From Rugalucina vietnamica (lineage: Eukaryota; Mollusca; Bivalvia; Lucinida; Lucinidae), in assembly GCA_964017185.1 (NCBI GenBank), contig OZ024875.1:46951986-47015985 (forward strand): a DNA stretch of 64,000 bases, in the 5' to 3' direction. Below, piece after piece: positions 1-10,550 of the stretch. Position 1 is the stretch's first letter, and each line of letters starts with the position of its first letter. A program made the translations under genes and the position numbers. The notes beneath the pieces are model-generated. The model was given only the letters and a program-made list of their open reading frames with translations. It did no database searches and was not told where the DNA came from.

Positions 1-235
1 TAAGGCCTCGTTTCCACAGACAGTTTTTCCTGACAAAGTAGGTTTGTCACAGAAAAATATGCTCATGTAAATTCAAATCTGTGGCAAAGTTTCATTGTCA
101 AATATCTGTGACAAAGGTGAGTAAGCTAAGTAATACAAGTGATCTTTGTTGTGTGTGAACGCAAACTCATTGCCAAAGTTTCTGTGACAAATAATCTTTG
201 TCAAAGAAAAAAATGTCCGTGGAAACTAGGCCTAA
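1..235. mobile_element. PIF/Harbinger-like MITE with TAA target duplication
   Basis: The first and last ~36 bases are imperfect inverted repeats beginning GGCCTMGTTTCCAC. TAA lies immediately outside each end (1-3 and 233-235). A 3-bp TAA/TTA duplication and GGCC-type ends are typical of PIF/Harbinger MITEs. The interior holds several copies of a TGTGACAAA-like motif in both orientations and no coding potential. Family assignment is inferred. The element abuts the window edge, so the left duplication could be coincidental. Confidence 0.6.
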
Positions 236-599
236 GGATACAGCCACCCACTTTCTGGGTATTACCCAGGACTTTGAGTGCCATGCACCCGTAATTTTTA
301 TACATGCCCACCCCCCCACCCCCACCCCCTCATCCCACCCAAGACCAAGAGGAGGGTTGGGGATAGCCATGGAAATTTGTGGGGGATCTACGTACCTTTG
401 TACATTGTATTGTCCCCACAGTGTGGGAGAACTACCCATGGTTTTCACAACATAAACTGGGGGTGGGGGTGGGGGTTAGCAGGGGTTAAACCAAATGACT
501 ATCCCTATAGTGTGGTCTGCAGAGTTTATAGCAGGGGTTTCCTGGATAAAAAGTCAAAGACCCCAATATCCCCTGACCTTTAATTGGGCTGTGGTTACA
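236..599. other. Non-coding, with C-rich and G-rich tracts
   Basis: No gene seen. A C-rich run lies at about 308-335 and a G-rich run at about 459-476. The text resembles a worn copy of the foldback family seen intact at 6838-7252 (C-rich arm, G-rich arm), but the match is too weak to delimit. Confidence 0.3.
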
Positions 600-700
600 A
601 TCGGCTAGTGCATTACTCTCGAAAAATTCAGGGTCAAATGGATTTGAACCCCCAACCTCGTGAACTGCACTCCTATGCTCAACCACTATGTGTGATAGTT
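600..700 (-). mobile_element. tRNA-derived SINE head
   Basis: On the minus strand there is a perfect B-box-like GGTTCAAATCC (complement of 640-650). About 30 bases before it is an A-box-like TAGTGGTTGAGCATAGG (complement of 672-688). This spacing is that of a tRNA promoter. The acceptor arms do not pair as in a real tRNA, so a SINE head is more likely than a tRNA gene. The body and tail are not clear. Confidence 0.5.
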
Positions 701-830
701 AGCTTTAAAAATATTGTATTGAGAAATATTGTATTGTCATTCTCACTAATGCGATGGTATTAACGATTTAATATTGCTGTTTTACTCTACCTTGACACAG
801 TCATAGTCATTAGATGTGATGGAATGATAC

Positions 831-1068
831 TAGCCATGTCATGAGAAAACTAACAGTGTGGTTTCCGAACAGGTCCGACACAAACTGGTCTATACAGTAA
901 CAGAAGAATGCAAGTTGCTTGAAATTTTGGTTATAAGTAGAAGCGGCACTGTACGATCCGTGTAGAGAAAACAAAGGCGCTGATCAGCTTCGCCGTTACC
1001 GCGAAGCTGGTCTGCGTCTTTGTTTTCGCATATTATGCAGATTGTTGGTTTTCTGATGCGGTGGCTCA
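831..1068 (+). mobile_element. Nested-hairpin MITE (TGAGCC family), copy 1
   Basis: About 238 bp, from TAGCCATGTCATGAGAAAAC to GTTTTCTGATGCGGTGGCTCA-like ends. The right half holds a second, tighter palindrome around 967-1029 (AACAAAGGCGCTGATCAGC and its complement). Short open frames in this family (peptides like ENKDADQL) are fortuitous translations of the palindrome. Confidence 0.8.
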
Positions 1069-1159
1069 TACAATAATTAGGAATGCAATACTCTTTTTCA
1101 ATGACATCAGTACAGCTGTACTGAAACTGACAAGCATAAATTATTAGTTTACAGCACAC

Positions 1160-1955
1160 TAGGGCTGCGTATTGCCACCTAGGAGGCGATACAATACAGT
1201 TCGCGATACAGGTACAGCAATACGCAATACGGTTTGCAATACGGTGAACTTTTGTAATTACCCGTAAATTAGCACTTACAAAAAATAATCCTTATACGCA
1301 TCAGTTCATATGATTATCACCAGCTGAAACGGCTGCATTATGCAGCTAAGTTTCACCTTTGACATTGTTTATTGAGGCGTGTAATATGTCAGTACACAAA
1401 TATGCACACCAAATTTCCCGCACTTTTTGTCCAGTGCCTACTTATGAATATTAATGAGCTGTGCGCACACAATTGCGCATAAAAACAATTGGCGTCCAAG
1501 GTTTTCGGGACCGATTTGGTCGGATTTTCATTATTTTCGGTTTGTATTCCGTACAGTATAGCACTCGCTATATCGGAAAAAAAATAAATCAGCCAATAAA
1601 GCATGCTTCTTTGGCGTGCTAATCCCAAGGTCGCGTCAGCTTGTCTGGTTTCCAGCTCCTCGTGATTTTACAGTGCACCGTTCAGCTGAGTAGGAATGCA
1701 TACAGTTGGATTTTCCGACATATATTTATTATTAGAATGGCTTCCTAGAAACATTGCGTAAATAATAGGACAATTATAGATGCAATTCTGCTCAAAACAT
1801 GTCAGTTTTCTTAAAAAAAAGGAGAGTTTTCTTCATGAAATCTTTTCTAAGGAGGTTCGCGAACCTTGTGTAAAAGCAGGTGGCGATACGATACGCTGGT
1901 TCGTCGGCCGTCGTACCGCAAATACTCGAGTGTTCGATATATCGCTGCAGCCCTA
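1160..1955. mobile_element. Non-autonomous hAT transposon with 8-bp TSD
   Basis: The 796-bp element starts TAGGGCTGCG and ends CTGCAGCCCTA. CAGCACAC is duplicated exactly on both sides (1152-1159 and 1956-1963). An 8-bp duplication with TAGGG-type ends is the hAT signature. Subterminal GCGATAC/GTATCGC-like motifs recur near both ends and could be transposase-binding repeats. No transposase domain is visible in any frame, so it depends on an autonomous relative. Confidence 0.85.
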
Positions 1956-1994
1956 CAGCACACTTACATGATAAATTTCAGCAGAAATTGAATT

Positions 1995-2215
1995 CATGCA
2001 CCAGTCATTTGTAACCACTGCTCCCCCACCTAAGGGGAAGGGCGGGGATTTTGACTTTTCAGCTTTCAGTGCCCTGCTATGAGCCCCACCCCCACAGGGC
2101 AAACTGCTCTTTGCCCCGCCCTTCGCAATAGAAAATCTCCCTGGGGTAAGGATCCTAATGTCAAAACCCTGTCATTTCCCCTGCACTAGCAGATTAGTAC
2201 CACTGAATACTTCTG
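1995..2215. repeat. Half copy of the 6838-7252 foldback family
   Basis: It shares the ATGCACCAGTCATTTGTAAC start, the AAGGGCGGGGATTTTGACTT segment and the AGAAAATCTCCCTGGG segment with the intact foldback element at 6838-7252, but lacks the right arm. Confidence 0.6.
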
Positions 2216-2300
2216 ATACCAACCATGCACAGTAGTTCAACTGGCAGCATGTCTGATTCCTAAAGAAGTAACCTATAATCCATCCTCACCTCCTCACATA

Positions 2301-2540
2301 TGAGCCGCGACGTGAGAAAACCGATCTCAGGGTTTCCAATCAGGTCCGACATAAATCGGTCTAAGGAGTCACAGAAGAAGGCTAGATGATTGAAATTTTG
2401 TATGCAAGTAAAAGAAGAACTGTACTATCTGTGAAGCGAAAACAAAGGCATTGATCAGCAGCTGCTGTTACTGCACAGCTGATCTGCACCTTTCTTTTCA
2501 CATTATGCAGAATTCCAGTTTTCTCATAATGCCGCTATCA
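2301..2540 (+). mobile_element. Nested-hairpin MITE (TGAGCC family), copy 2
   Basis: Starts TGAGCCGCGACGTGAGAAAAC. The right end is worn (ATAATGCCGCT). The inner stem around 2438-2500 is of the GCTGTGCAG type but one arm has decayed, so it pairs poorly. Confidence 0.7.
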
Positions 2541-2643
2541 TATTTCTTTCATGTAGATTTGGTCAAATAAAATATTTCTATGTCCATTGTTCCACTTCTG
2601 ATGACTGTCCTGACATGACATTTGCTGTTGAAGCATTACCTTC

Positions 2644-2886
2644 TGAGCCACGTCATGAGAATACAAGGTTTTGGCCTATGCGAAAACAAAGACGCAGATC
2701 AGCTGTGCAGTAACTGCACAGCTGATCAGGGCCTTTGTCTCTTGCTACACACAGAGTACAATCCCTCTTCTTGTTAAATCCGAAATTTCAAGCTTCTATA
2801 ATAGCCTGCTTCTGTGACTGTACAGGCCGATTTGTGTCGCACCTGGTCGGAAACCCTGAAGACCCATTTTCTCGCGTCGCGGCTCT
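2644..2886 (-). mobile_element. Nested-hairpin MITE (TGAGCC family), copy 3
   Basis: Opposite orientation to copies 1 and 2: the inner hairpin (AAGACGCAGATCAGCTGTGC) comes first and the TGGTCGGAAACCC segment lies near the right end at about 2848. The ends are TGAGCCACGTCATGAGAA and TTTTCTCGCGTCGCGGCTC. Confidence 0.75.
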
Positions 2887-3713
2887 TCTGATTCAAGCAT
2901 TTAGTGGTGGAACACCGGTAAAAAATATCACTCCGCCGTACCCCACGAAAATAGTGCATTTAAAAATTTTTAATAAACACATGTTTGATGCTGAATAGTG
3001 AGAAAATTTCCTACATTCTGTGTAAGATCTCGCATTTACTACAAAGTATCGCCATAATACGACATGTTAGTGCACAAACCCCCATGCCAAAACGGACTAT
3101 ATCTCATCGGAGGCTTCTGTTTGTACACTACCCCCTCTAAAATGCGGACCATTCTAGAGTGTAAAATCCACCCATAGGTATATTGCAAAATGGAATACCG
3201 GAAAATCGAGATGGTCAGCCCCCCTCGGTAGTGGCACCTTTGGATAGGGGTGTGGCTGGGATATCAAGTTAGAGAAGACCTTTTGGTCGTGCAATGTTGA
3301 GTACTAGCTGGGAGTGTCACAAAGTGAGGGAATTTGCATTGCGGCCTATGGGAGATTTTTTACTGGTGTTGGACCTAGTGGATTCTGAAGTACATAACCT
3401 ACATACCAATATTTGCAGCAGCTTCGGCCAGAGAATAGCATACCTGTAGGTGTATCTGTACAAAACATATACAAAATGATAGAATGAATGATGGCTACTT
3501 AATAACTCTGGTGTGATTGGGATCAAACTAGCTGGAACAGGCTACTTTACTGGTAATTCTGCCTTTTTAGTCATCAATTAACAGGTCATGTGCCTTTAAA
3601 TACCTGAAAAAATTTTGCCATGCATTAAAAAATTAGTCACTCTTAGACCTTGACCTTAAAGACCAAGGTCATAAAAAATTATCTCTATAATCAAGAGTGT
3701 TTCTAGTTCTATA
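2887..3713. other. No gene seen
   Basis: AT-rich sequence without a supported coding region. Near the end (3646-3680) is a back-to-back pair of GACCTTGACC/AAGGTCA motifs of the kind found in other repeats in this window. Confidence 0.4.
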
Positions 3714-3951
3714 TGAGCCTGTGCGTGAGAAAACCAACAATTTTGGTTCCGACCAGGTCCGACACAAACAGGGCTGTACAGTCACAGAAGATGGTTAGAG
3801 GCTGGAACTTTTGGATTTAGAATGTAGAGGAATTGTACTATCCGTGAAGCCAAAACAAAAGCGCTAATCAGCTTCGCAGTTGCTGCGAAGCTGATCTGCG
3901 CCTTTGTTTTCGCCTAGAGGCAGATTGTTGATTTTCCCATGCGGCGGCTCC
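3714..3951 (+). mobile_element. Nested-hairpin MITE (TGAGCC family), copy 4
   Basis: Starts TGAGCCTGTGCGTGAGAAAAC and ends CATGCGGCGGCTC. The inner hairpin around 3850-3912 is of the CTTCGCAG/CTGCGAAG loop type. Confidence 0.75.
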
Positions 3952-5309
3952 TATACAATTAACATTTTCTAGGACAAAAATTCTTCTAGATCTATGCTAA
4001 AACTCATGATATTTAAAAATCTGTAAAACTTATGCATCTGTCATTTGTAAGTTTGCCCCTCCCCCCTCCCCCACCACAATGTTGCAGCTTTCATGCAAAT
4101 AAAAATACTATTAATGCAAAGAGAATTGCATGCCCTTTGCCCAATGGAACAATTTTTTGTAAGTAAATTTGTTTGTAAACTATCATTCGTAACAGAATCA
4201 TTTTTGCTGTGCCTGAGGAAAATGTACCAATTCTGACATCTGATGCCAGGTGAGCTAAGGCCAGTGTTATTTATTTTTTCAGATTTCCGATCCGCCGACC
4301 CGAGTTTTCCATAAAATGAAAAAAAAAAAAAAATCATATATTTTTTTTTTCCCTGAATGTTCCGACTATGTGGTTTTGTCCCATGTTTTCGTTTGTTACA
4401 ACAATTAAGTCCGCCGTTTAATTTCCGATGCCCTGAAACGAGCGCATTAAAATGCTTCTGTACAGATATATATTTTGTTTTGAATATGTGCGTATTAAAA
4501 GGCCCAAGCTTCACTAGCATGTTCGTTTATAAACCATAGTTGCTATAGTATGGCAAAACAGACCACCCTCAATCTGGTCCGACAACAGTACCGCAGTTCT
4601 CTTCCCGATGTCCTGACGATGCCTTCCACGAACAAACATGGTATAAATGGTGTTGAAACTTGATAAAACGACCGTCAAGGTGCGCTGCCATTCAGCGATA
4701 CCGATATACACAATTCTTGCTACTTGGGGCGAGCCTAAGCAGGTGGGACGTGCTACTTTCTATGGTAATAATCGAAATTGGTCTTCAGCTTTGCTTTTCA
4801 ATATGGCGGAGGTAGAAAGGTTTCTGTGGTTTGGACTTCATTTAAACCAGTTTTCCTCCGTCGCCAGTAGTGAATAAATTCATTACGGCCGAGAAGAAAC
4901 AGACACTTGGCGACATTGCTGTCTCGGCAGACCATACAAATCACCATGACAACTGCACAGTCGCCATAAAAGCAAGTAAAAGTCTGTTTCCTTTTTTTTT
5001 TTTTTTCTTTTTTCCTCCTCCGACCCAATTTTTTTTTCTAAAAAAATCGGAAATCCAAAAAAAAACAAAACAAAATGGCCTAACATGACTAAAATACTGT
5101 AAAATTGATTTATTTTTTCAAGGGGTTTATTTTTCGGCAGAAAGATGAATTTACAAAAATAATTCACCATGAAAATGTTAATTTTGATAAAATGTGTATC
5201 AGCACTGCAAACCAGGGAATAAAAAATAAAATATGTTGTGAAATAAAAACGCTTGAAAATAAGTTGGGTTACAGTTTAAGTTCTTACTAAAATTTTGACA
5301 TGTAAGAGG
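3952..5309. other. AT-rich region with paired A/T tracts, no supported gene
   Basis: Holds an A-run/T-run pair near 4317-4350 and a T-run/A-run pair near 4993-5070. ATTTCCGAT followed by a CCGACCC-like motif occurs near 4285 and in inverted form near 5040, which suggests a decayed inverted-repeat element. A segment at 4560-4900 has a richer base composition and short open frames on both strands, but nothing recognisable in them. An AGGTGAGCTAAGG terminus at about 4249 belongs to the AGGTGAGCTA repeat family. Confidence 0.35.
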
Positions 5310-5430
5310 TCCAACAGCCCTGTCGATGCTCACCTGACATCAAACCTTTATAAGTCAAACTCAACACTAGCCCAGGCACCAGAAGGTACAATGTTAGCTC
5401 ACCTTGTGATCTCATGGCTCAGGTGAGCTA
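5310..5430. repeat. AGGTGAGCTA-family remnant
   Basis: Contains GCTCACCTGA near the left, then TTAGCTCACCTTGTG and CTCAGGTGAGCTAA at the right: the terminal signature of the larger copies at 30118-31640 and 32726-33310. Most of the interior is missing. Confidence 0.6.
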
Positions 5431-5454
5431 AACAAGACTTATAGTATGTGAATC

Positions 5455-5650
5455 GTGTGTTTATGGCTTAAAGTCCCAGTCAACATTTCTCTGTCATGTC
5501 AGGACAGAGCCAATACTGCTTCTTGGGTATTAACCAGTACTGTGGGAAGCTGAAAGTGTCTTGCTCAAGAATACTACACAGCAGAGGCAGACCCAGGACC
5601 TCTCCCTATGTCATATCAGGTTGGAGCTGCTGCGTTCAGTCAGTATAAAT
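5455..5650 (-). mobile_element. tRNA-derived SINE, CAGTCAAC family
   Basis: Shares with the better copy at 7720-7938 the body (CCCAGTCAACA, GGACAGAGCC, GGGTATTAACCAGTACTGTG, TGTCTTGCTCAAG) and the tRNA-like CCCAGGACCTCT segment. Read on the minus strand the tRNA-like head comes first. The head is truncated here. Confidence 0.65.
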
Positions 5651-6708
5651 CTATTGCAAGCAAGGGATTCCTCTTTTACGATAAATAATATATTACATTA
5701 AAAGTTCCACAGCAGATCAAATACACAAATCTTATAGCTTCTATGGTAATCACAGAACCTTGCTATAGAGTGCCAGCTCTTGATCAATGTGAAAATTACG
5801 GATATTGACTGAAGCTAAAGCTCATTAATGCCGTACTCACATTATCAGGAATCCTATATAAAATCTTCCGATATGATTTTCTCCAATTTTTCACAAATAA
5901 ATTCTTAAACCACTGTTCGTATTTATTTTCTTTAAATCCATCTAACCACATAAGAACAGGAAAGGTATGTATGATATGAAAATATTCCCAATTTCTCCAT
6001 AAAATCAAGCTTTCTATGTACTTATCAGAAAAGGCCTCAATGGCTGCCCATAGCTTATGTTTTTATGGAGAAATGACAATTTATCCATGAAATATCGTCA
6101 CAGTGTCACCTCACCTGTTCTTTGCCGAAGCATATGTCACCGTTTTCTACGCCTGAACATGTGAACGTTTACAGCCATTTTAAGATTCAGCTTCTCTAGA
6201 GAGTAGTCTGATCAATACGGTATAGGAGCCGCATCGCTATTAACTCTGCCCACTAAATTTCAGCCAATAACTGACACGAACCAGGCTGTGCATCTTCAGG
6301 GGACAGCTTGAGGCTTGCAATTACAAAATTTTGAGGACAATGAAGTGTGACATACTTGACAAAATCTAAAGACACAGATCAGCTACCAATTTATTGCTCC
6401 GTTGAGTGATGCTGATTTCACACTAGGCAGAAAGCAGACTTTCTCACTCCGTAAATCGTATATTGAAATAACACAGCTATAGTCTCGATATAGCCAACGC
6501 CATCACAATCTAGTTACACAGTTAGCGCAGTGATGTCATATTGAATAGATTCTCCTATCAAATGAGGTTCAGCCAAGGGAAATCTGTTGTCACTAAATAA
6601 GAGACAGGTATTTTTAATTAAAACTAATGGTTGTGTAGCAGAAGTGCAAAATGTACCAAGTTTTCGATATAAAAATACATACTTCCTTAAAGATGTACAA
6701 TTTAAAAT

Positions 6709-6835
6709 TGAGCCGTGTCATGAGGAAACTGGAAAATTGCCTATGCAAAGGCGCAGATAAGCTGTGCAGTACAGACTGGTTTATGTTGGACCTGGTCGGA
6801 AACCCTGAAAACTGGTTTTCTCGTGTTGCGTCTCA
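6709..6835 (-). mobile_element. Nested-hairpin MITE (TGAGCC family), internally deleted copy 5
   Basis: Both ends are present (TGAGCCGTGTCATGAGGAAAC and GGTTTTCTCGTGTTGCGTCTCA) but only 127 bp remain. The deletion removes half of the inner hairpin and most of the long arm. Confidence 0.65.
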
Positions 6836-6837
6836 AT

Positions 6838-7252
6838 TTCAAATGATGGGGAGCACAGTCTCTCAGGCCTCATGGTAGGTTATAATACAGTACACGTAAT
6901 GCACCGGTCATTTGTAACCACTGCTCTCCCACCTACAGGGAAGGGCGAGGATTATGACTTTTCAGCTTTCAGTGCCCTGCCATAAGATCTACCCCAGGGG
7001 GCAAACTGGAGGTCAAAACTTTGCTCTTTGCCCAGCCCTTCACAATAGAAAATCTCCATGGGATAAGGATTCTAATGTCAAAACCTTGTCATAATAAAAT
7101 TCTCCTGCACTGCGGGGACACTCAAAAAGTAATTGTCCGGCTATCCCCCACCATTCCCCATAGATGGGGGGCAGTGGTTACAAATGACTGGTGCATTAAG
7201 TGTATAGTAACCTACCATGAGGCCTGAGTGACTGTGCTCCCCATCATTTGTC
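6838..7252. mobile_element. Foldback element with ~95-bp inverted arms
   Basis: The left arm (about 6840-6935) and right arm (about 7155-7250) are near-perfect reverse complements. Landmarks are GATGGGGAGCACAGTC, GCCTCATGGTAGGTTA, AATGCACC and GTCATTTGTAACCACTGC, each seen inverted on the other side. The ~220-bp loop matches the partial copy at 1995-2215. No coding capacity. It abuts the end of the deleted MITE at 6835. Confidence 0.8.
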
Positions 7253-7370
7253 TTCTACAGTTTATAATAACTCTTTGTAAGCGAGAACTTTGAATTCTGA
7301 GGCAGCCAATTCGTGAATATTAGCAAAAAATTTCCAACCAAAATAAAAATGATTGCCCTCATGAATAAAA

Positions 7371-7700
7371 AATTCTGAATCAAGCTGAATCGGTCTGAAT
7401 TTTTCTGAAACTTGTCTGAATCAGTCTGAATGAATATTACTCCATCTGAATCTGACTGAATCAGTTTAACTGGTCTCTGAATCCATGCTGAATCCATCTG
7501 AATCTTTATGAATTGATTCAGAAGAATTCAGATGATCTGAATCTGTCTGAATCTATTCTGAATATTATTTGAGATCTGAATCGGTCTGAAACCATTTCTG
7601 AATGATTCAGACTGATATAAATGTTAAATTACTTGAAGTAATTAGTTATCTGAAGTCTGAATCTGTCTGAATCAACAATCCTGATTGATTCAGATTAATA
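7371..7700. repeat. Degenerate TCTGAATC/GATTCAGA array 1
   Basis: Dispersed copies of TCTGAATC, often as CTGAATCTGTCTGAATC, with inverted GATTCAGA copies toward the right. Spacing is irregular, so this is a cryptic simple repeat, not a clean microsatellite. Confidence 0.8.
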
Positions 7701-7719
7701 ATGGGCCTTACTGTAAATA

Positions 7720-7938
7720 ACGTTTGTTTGTTTGTTTGTTTGTGTTGAGGCTTAACGTCCCAGCCAATAATTTTTCAGTCATGTCGGGACAGAGCAAATG
7801 CTTCCTGGGTTTAACCAGTACTATAGGGAGTAAATGTGTCTTGTTCAAGGACACAACATGGTGACGCCTGTGGGAATAGAACCCAGGACCTCTCAATTCG
7901 GAGTCTGACGCTCCACCACTACGGCACCACGCTCCCTT
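7720..7938 (-). mobile_element. tRNA-derived SINE, CAGTCAAC family, full length
   Basis: Read on the minus strand the head (GGGAGCGTGGTGCCGTAGTG) holds an A-box-like stretch, followed by a B-box-like GGGTTCTATTCCC (complement of 7872-7884). The conserved body follows, with a (CAAA)n tail seen as repeated GTTT at 7724-7743. It has split the GATTCAGA array. This is the reference copy for the family in this window. Confidence 0.8.
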
Positions 7939-8043
7939 ATATAAATAATGTAACATTAATTTTAAGGTATCTTAGGTCTGAATCTTTATGAATCCTCTCA
8001 AAATTATTCAGTTTATGCATTGGGTATGAATGTGTGTTACCAG

Positions 8044-8149
8044 CCCCCCCCCCCCCCCCCTCCCCCCCTACAAACACACACCCAGACCTGGGATACCAGG
8101 GAGTTTGACTTTTCATCCAGCAAGCTTTTCACTGGGGGGGGGGGGGGGG
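8044..8149. repeat. C17-T-C7 tract facing a G16 tract
   Basis: C17 T C7 (8044-8068) and G16 (8134-8149) are separated by 65 bp. They can pair as a stem or form quadruplex/i-motif structures. Exact run lengths are assembly-sensitive. Confidence 0.85.
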
Positions 8150-8478
8150 ACAGTCATTTAATGATGACGGGTAAAAACCTTGCTAATTCCCCCCTAGTCT
8201 GTTAAGTTTTCATTACACTGCCAAATTTATATAGGCTCAAACCCTTTGGTAGGATGTCATAAAACCTCTAATCAGTTTAAAGTAAAAATGCTTTATGATA
8301 TACATGTAAGTTGTTGTCAAAGTGTGGGTAAAAGGAAATTATACAGCAGTAAAACATTTTTGACAACTGTATTCTATATTTTAAACTCTAGCCCCACCCA
8401 AGCCAAGGACACAAGGACCACATGACCACAATAGCTCTTTGCAGTGCAGTCGAGCTTATTTACACTTCTCTCTTATTT

Positions 8479-8592
8479 TCTGAATAGCTTCTGGATTCTG
8501 TCTGAATATTTCTGAATCTGTCTGAATCATCTGAATATGTCTGAATCATCTGAATCTGTCTGAATCATTCTGAATGATTCAGAAGGAAGTCA
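8479..8592. repeat. TCTGAATC array 2
   Basis: Short array of TCTGAATC/ATCTGAATNTGTC units ending in an inverted GATTCAGAAGG. Confidence 0.75.
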
Positions 8593-8884
8593 TGTGACTT
8601 TAAGGCATGCTGGGACTTGTCCTTTTCTAAATGTCTTCTGCAGAAGAGAGGTCAAACTCAACAGAAATCTCTATTTAGTAGGCTTTTACTTAATCTTAAG
8701 ATCTGACTGATGAGGGAAACTAACAGAAACATGTCAAGAACATGTTTAAGAATTAAATGGCTGCTTGAACATACCTATTATGCATGCATTGCTCTGAAAT
8801 TCATTTTTGTACCTAAATATCCTTACCCCACCCACATCAAATACATGTTATATGCTTGAATATCAGATATCTTTTGAACCAGTA

Positions 8885-9140
8885 GTTGGATTTTTACCAA
8901 ACTTTCACAAATACATGATTGAGAGAGGGGAAAGAGTTGATTAGATTTTGATGACCTTGACCTAATTTTCAAGGTCACCAGCTCATGAAAAGTATTTGAA
9001 TCAGCTTTTCTGAGCGGATATCTTCAGAATAAATGGATGGATTATGACCAAACTTGCAGAGAAACATTTTTTGAGAAGACTAGAGTAGATTAGATTAGGT
9101 AGACCTTGACCTAATTTCCAAGGTCACCAGCCCATTGAAA
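8885..9140. repeat. Duplicated GACCTTGACCT unit
   Basis: Two ~150-bp units each contain GACCTTGACCTAATTT followed by CAAGGTCACCAG (about 8950 and 9103). This is recurrent repetitive DNA, not a gene. Confidence 0.6.
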
Positions 9141-9164
9141 ATAATATGCTGATGAGGGTCAGAC

Positions 9165-9572
9165 GTCTGAATCTTGTCTGAATCTTTCTGAATTTTTCCC
9201 AATTTCAGCAAAGATTCAGATAAGCAATGATTTGATGATTCAGACAAATTCAGAATGGATTCAGACAGATTCAGAAGAAGATTCAGACAGATTCAGATGT
9301 CTGAATCTGTCTGAATCTGTCTGAATATGTCCCAATTTCAGCAAAGATTCAGACATGCAGTAATTTGATGATTCAGACAAATTCAGAATGGATTCAGACA
9401 GATTCAGAAGAAGATTCAGACAAGATTCAGACAGATTCAGATGTCTGAATCTGTCTGAATCTGTCTGAATCTGTCCCAATTTCAGCAAAGATTCAGACAT
9501 GGATTCAGACTGATTCAGAAGATGATTCAGACTGATTCAGAAGATGATTCAGACAGATTCAGACATGATTTT
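9165..9572. repeat. TCTGAATC/GATTCAGA array 3 with higher-order units
   Basis: Densest of the three arrays. A higher-order block of about 130-140 bp, running from CCCAATTTCAGCAAAGATTC through GATTCAGACAGATTCAG and back to TCTGAATCTG, repeats from 9198, 9330 and 9475. TCTGAATC blocks face GATTCAGA blocks, so each unit is itself a hairpin. Confidence 0.8.
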
Positions 9573-9738
9573 TCCATAAGGGTGTGGAAGGTTTTGAATA
9601 GGGGGCAGGTAACCAAAATAAAAATGATTGTGGAAGGTTTTGAATAGGGGTGGGTGGGGATAAGAATCTAAAAAACAAAATTCTCTGGCCTAATAATGAT
9701 TTTATCAGACTGGGCCATCCTTAAATGATTCTTTGTTT

Positions 9739-10055
9739 GCTGTGCTCCTACCCATCAATTTTAGTGTGGGTAGGTAGGTAGATTTTTTTTTTTTTTTTTT
9801 TTTGAACTAGAAAAATATCTTTATAATTTGCTATATTAGTAGATGTATATGGTTCAAAATAGGATATATTGAAGTTAAAACAGTATAATAAAACATTGTC
9901 AGAACATAAAAAAGGTTTTGGAAAGAATAATTTTGTGAAAATGAATCCTTGTTTTAGATTTTTGAAAAAAAAAATATATATATATATTTTCCTCAAAATG
10001 GCCATAAAATTTTTTTGGTAGGGCCAATTTTGGCGGGTAGGTAGGAGCATAGCAG
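9739..10055. mobile_element. Candidate MITE with T-run
   Basis: Short inverted ends (GTGCTCCTACC near 9742 and GGTAGGAGCAT near 10036) enclose GGTAGGTAGGTAG, a T23 tract at 9782-9804 and an AT-rich interior. The plan resembles the insertion at 28305-28673 (GGTCGG repeats, T-run, GGGCCAATTTT-type end), so they may be related. Confidence 0.45.
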
Positions 10056-10300
10056 CAGCTAGCATACCAACAATTTTTTATGAACGGCCCTGTGCTGGTT
10101 GTTCTCAGTCGCGTTGATTGTCTCTGCATAACCGTTGTGATCCAAACAATTATCGAACAGTCAAGACAAAATGACATGGTAATTCGAAAGACATCATACA
10201 ATGTCCAAATATTAATCAAATGTCACAGCAACAAACGCTAAGGCAAGTCAGATTTCTGCAAAACATCCCCAATTCTCTGACAACATTGTGAGAAATTAAT

Positions 10301-10507
10301 TGAGCCTCATCATGTGAAAACAAAGACGCAGATCAGCTTCGCGGTAACTGATCAGTGCCTTTGTTTTCGCTATACGGATAGTACAATGACTTTACTTTCT
10401 AAATCTAAATTTTCAAGATTCTAGCCATCTTCTCTACTTATAAGCGGCTTGGTTTGTGTCGGACCTGTTCGGAAACCACATTGTTGGTTTTCTCATGATG
10501 TGGCTCA
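10301..10507 (-). mobile_element. Nested-hairpin MITE (TGAGCC family), copy 6
   Basis: Reverse orientation. The ends are TGAGCCTCATCATG and CTCATGATGTGGCTCA. The inner hairpin has lost one side of its loop (CTTCGCGGTAACTGATCAG). Confidence 0.75.
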
Positions 10508-10550
10508 AAGTTCTGATCAAAAGCGTGGAATGGTCAGGTTCAGCTACTGG

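Noticed and set aside
4647..4877. Host coding exon
   Set aside because: A short open frame with no recognised domain. Open frames overlap on the other strand, and paired A/T tracts suggest a repeat context.
9261..9500. Ser/Glu/Leu-rich repeat protein
   Set aside because: A translation of the GATTCAGA array; no start context or flanking domain.
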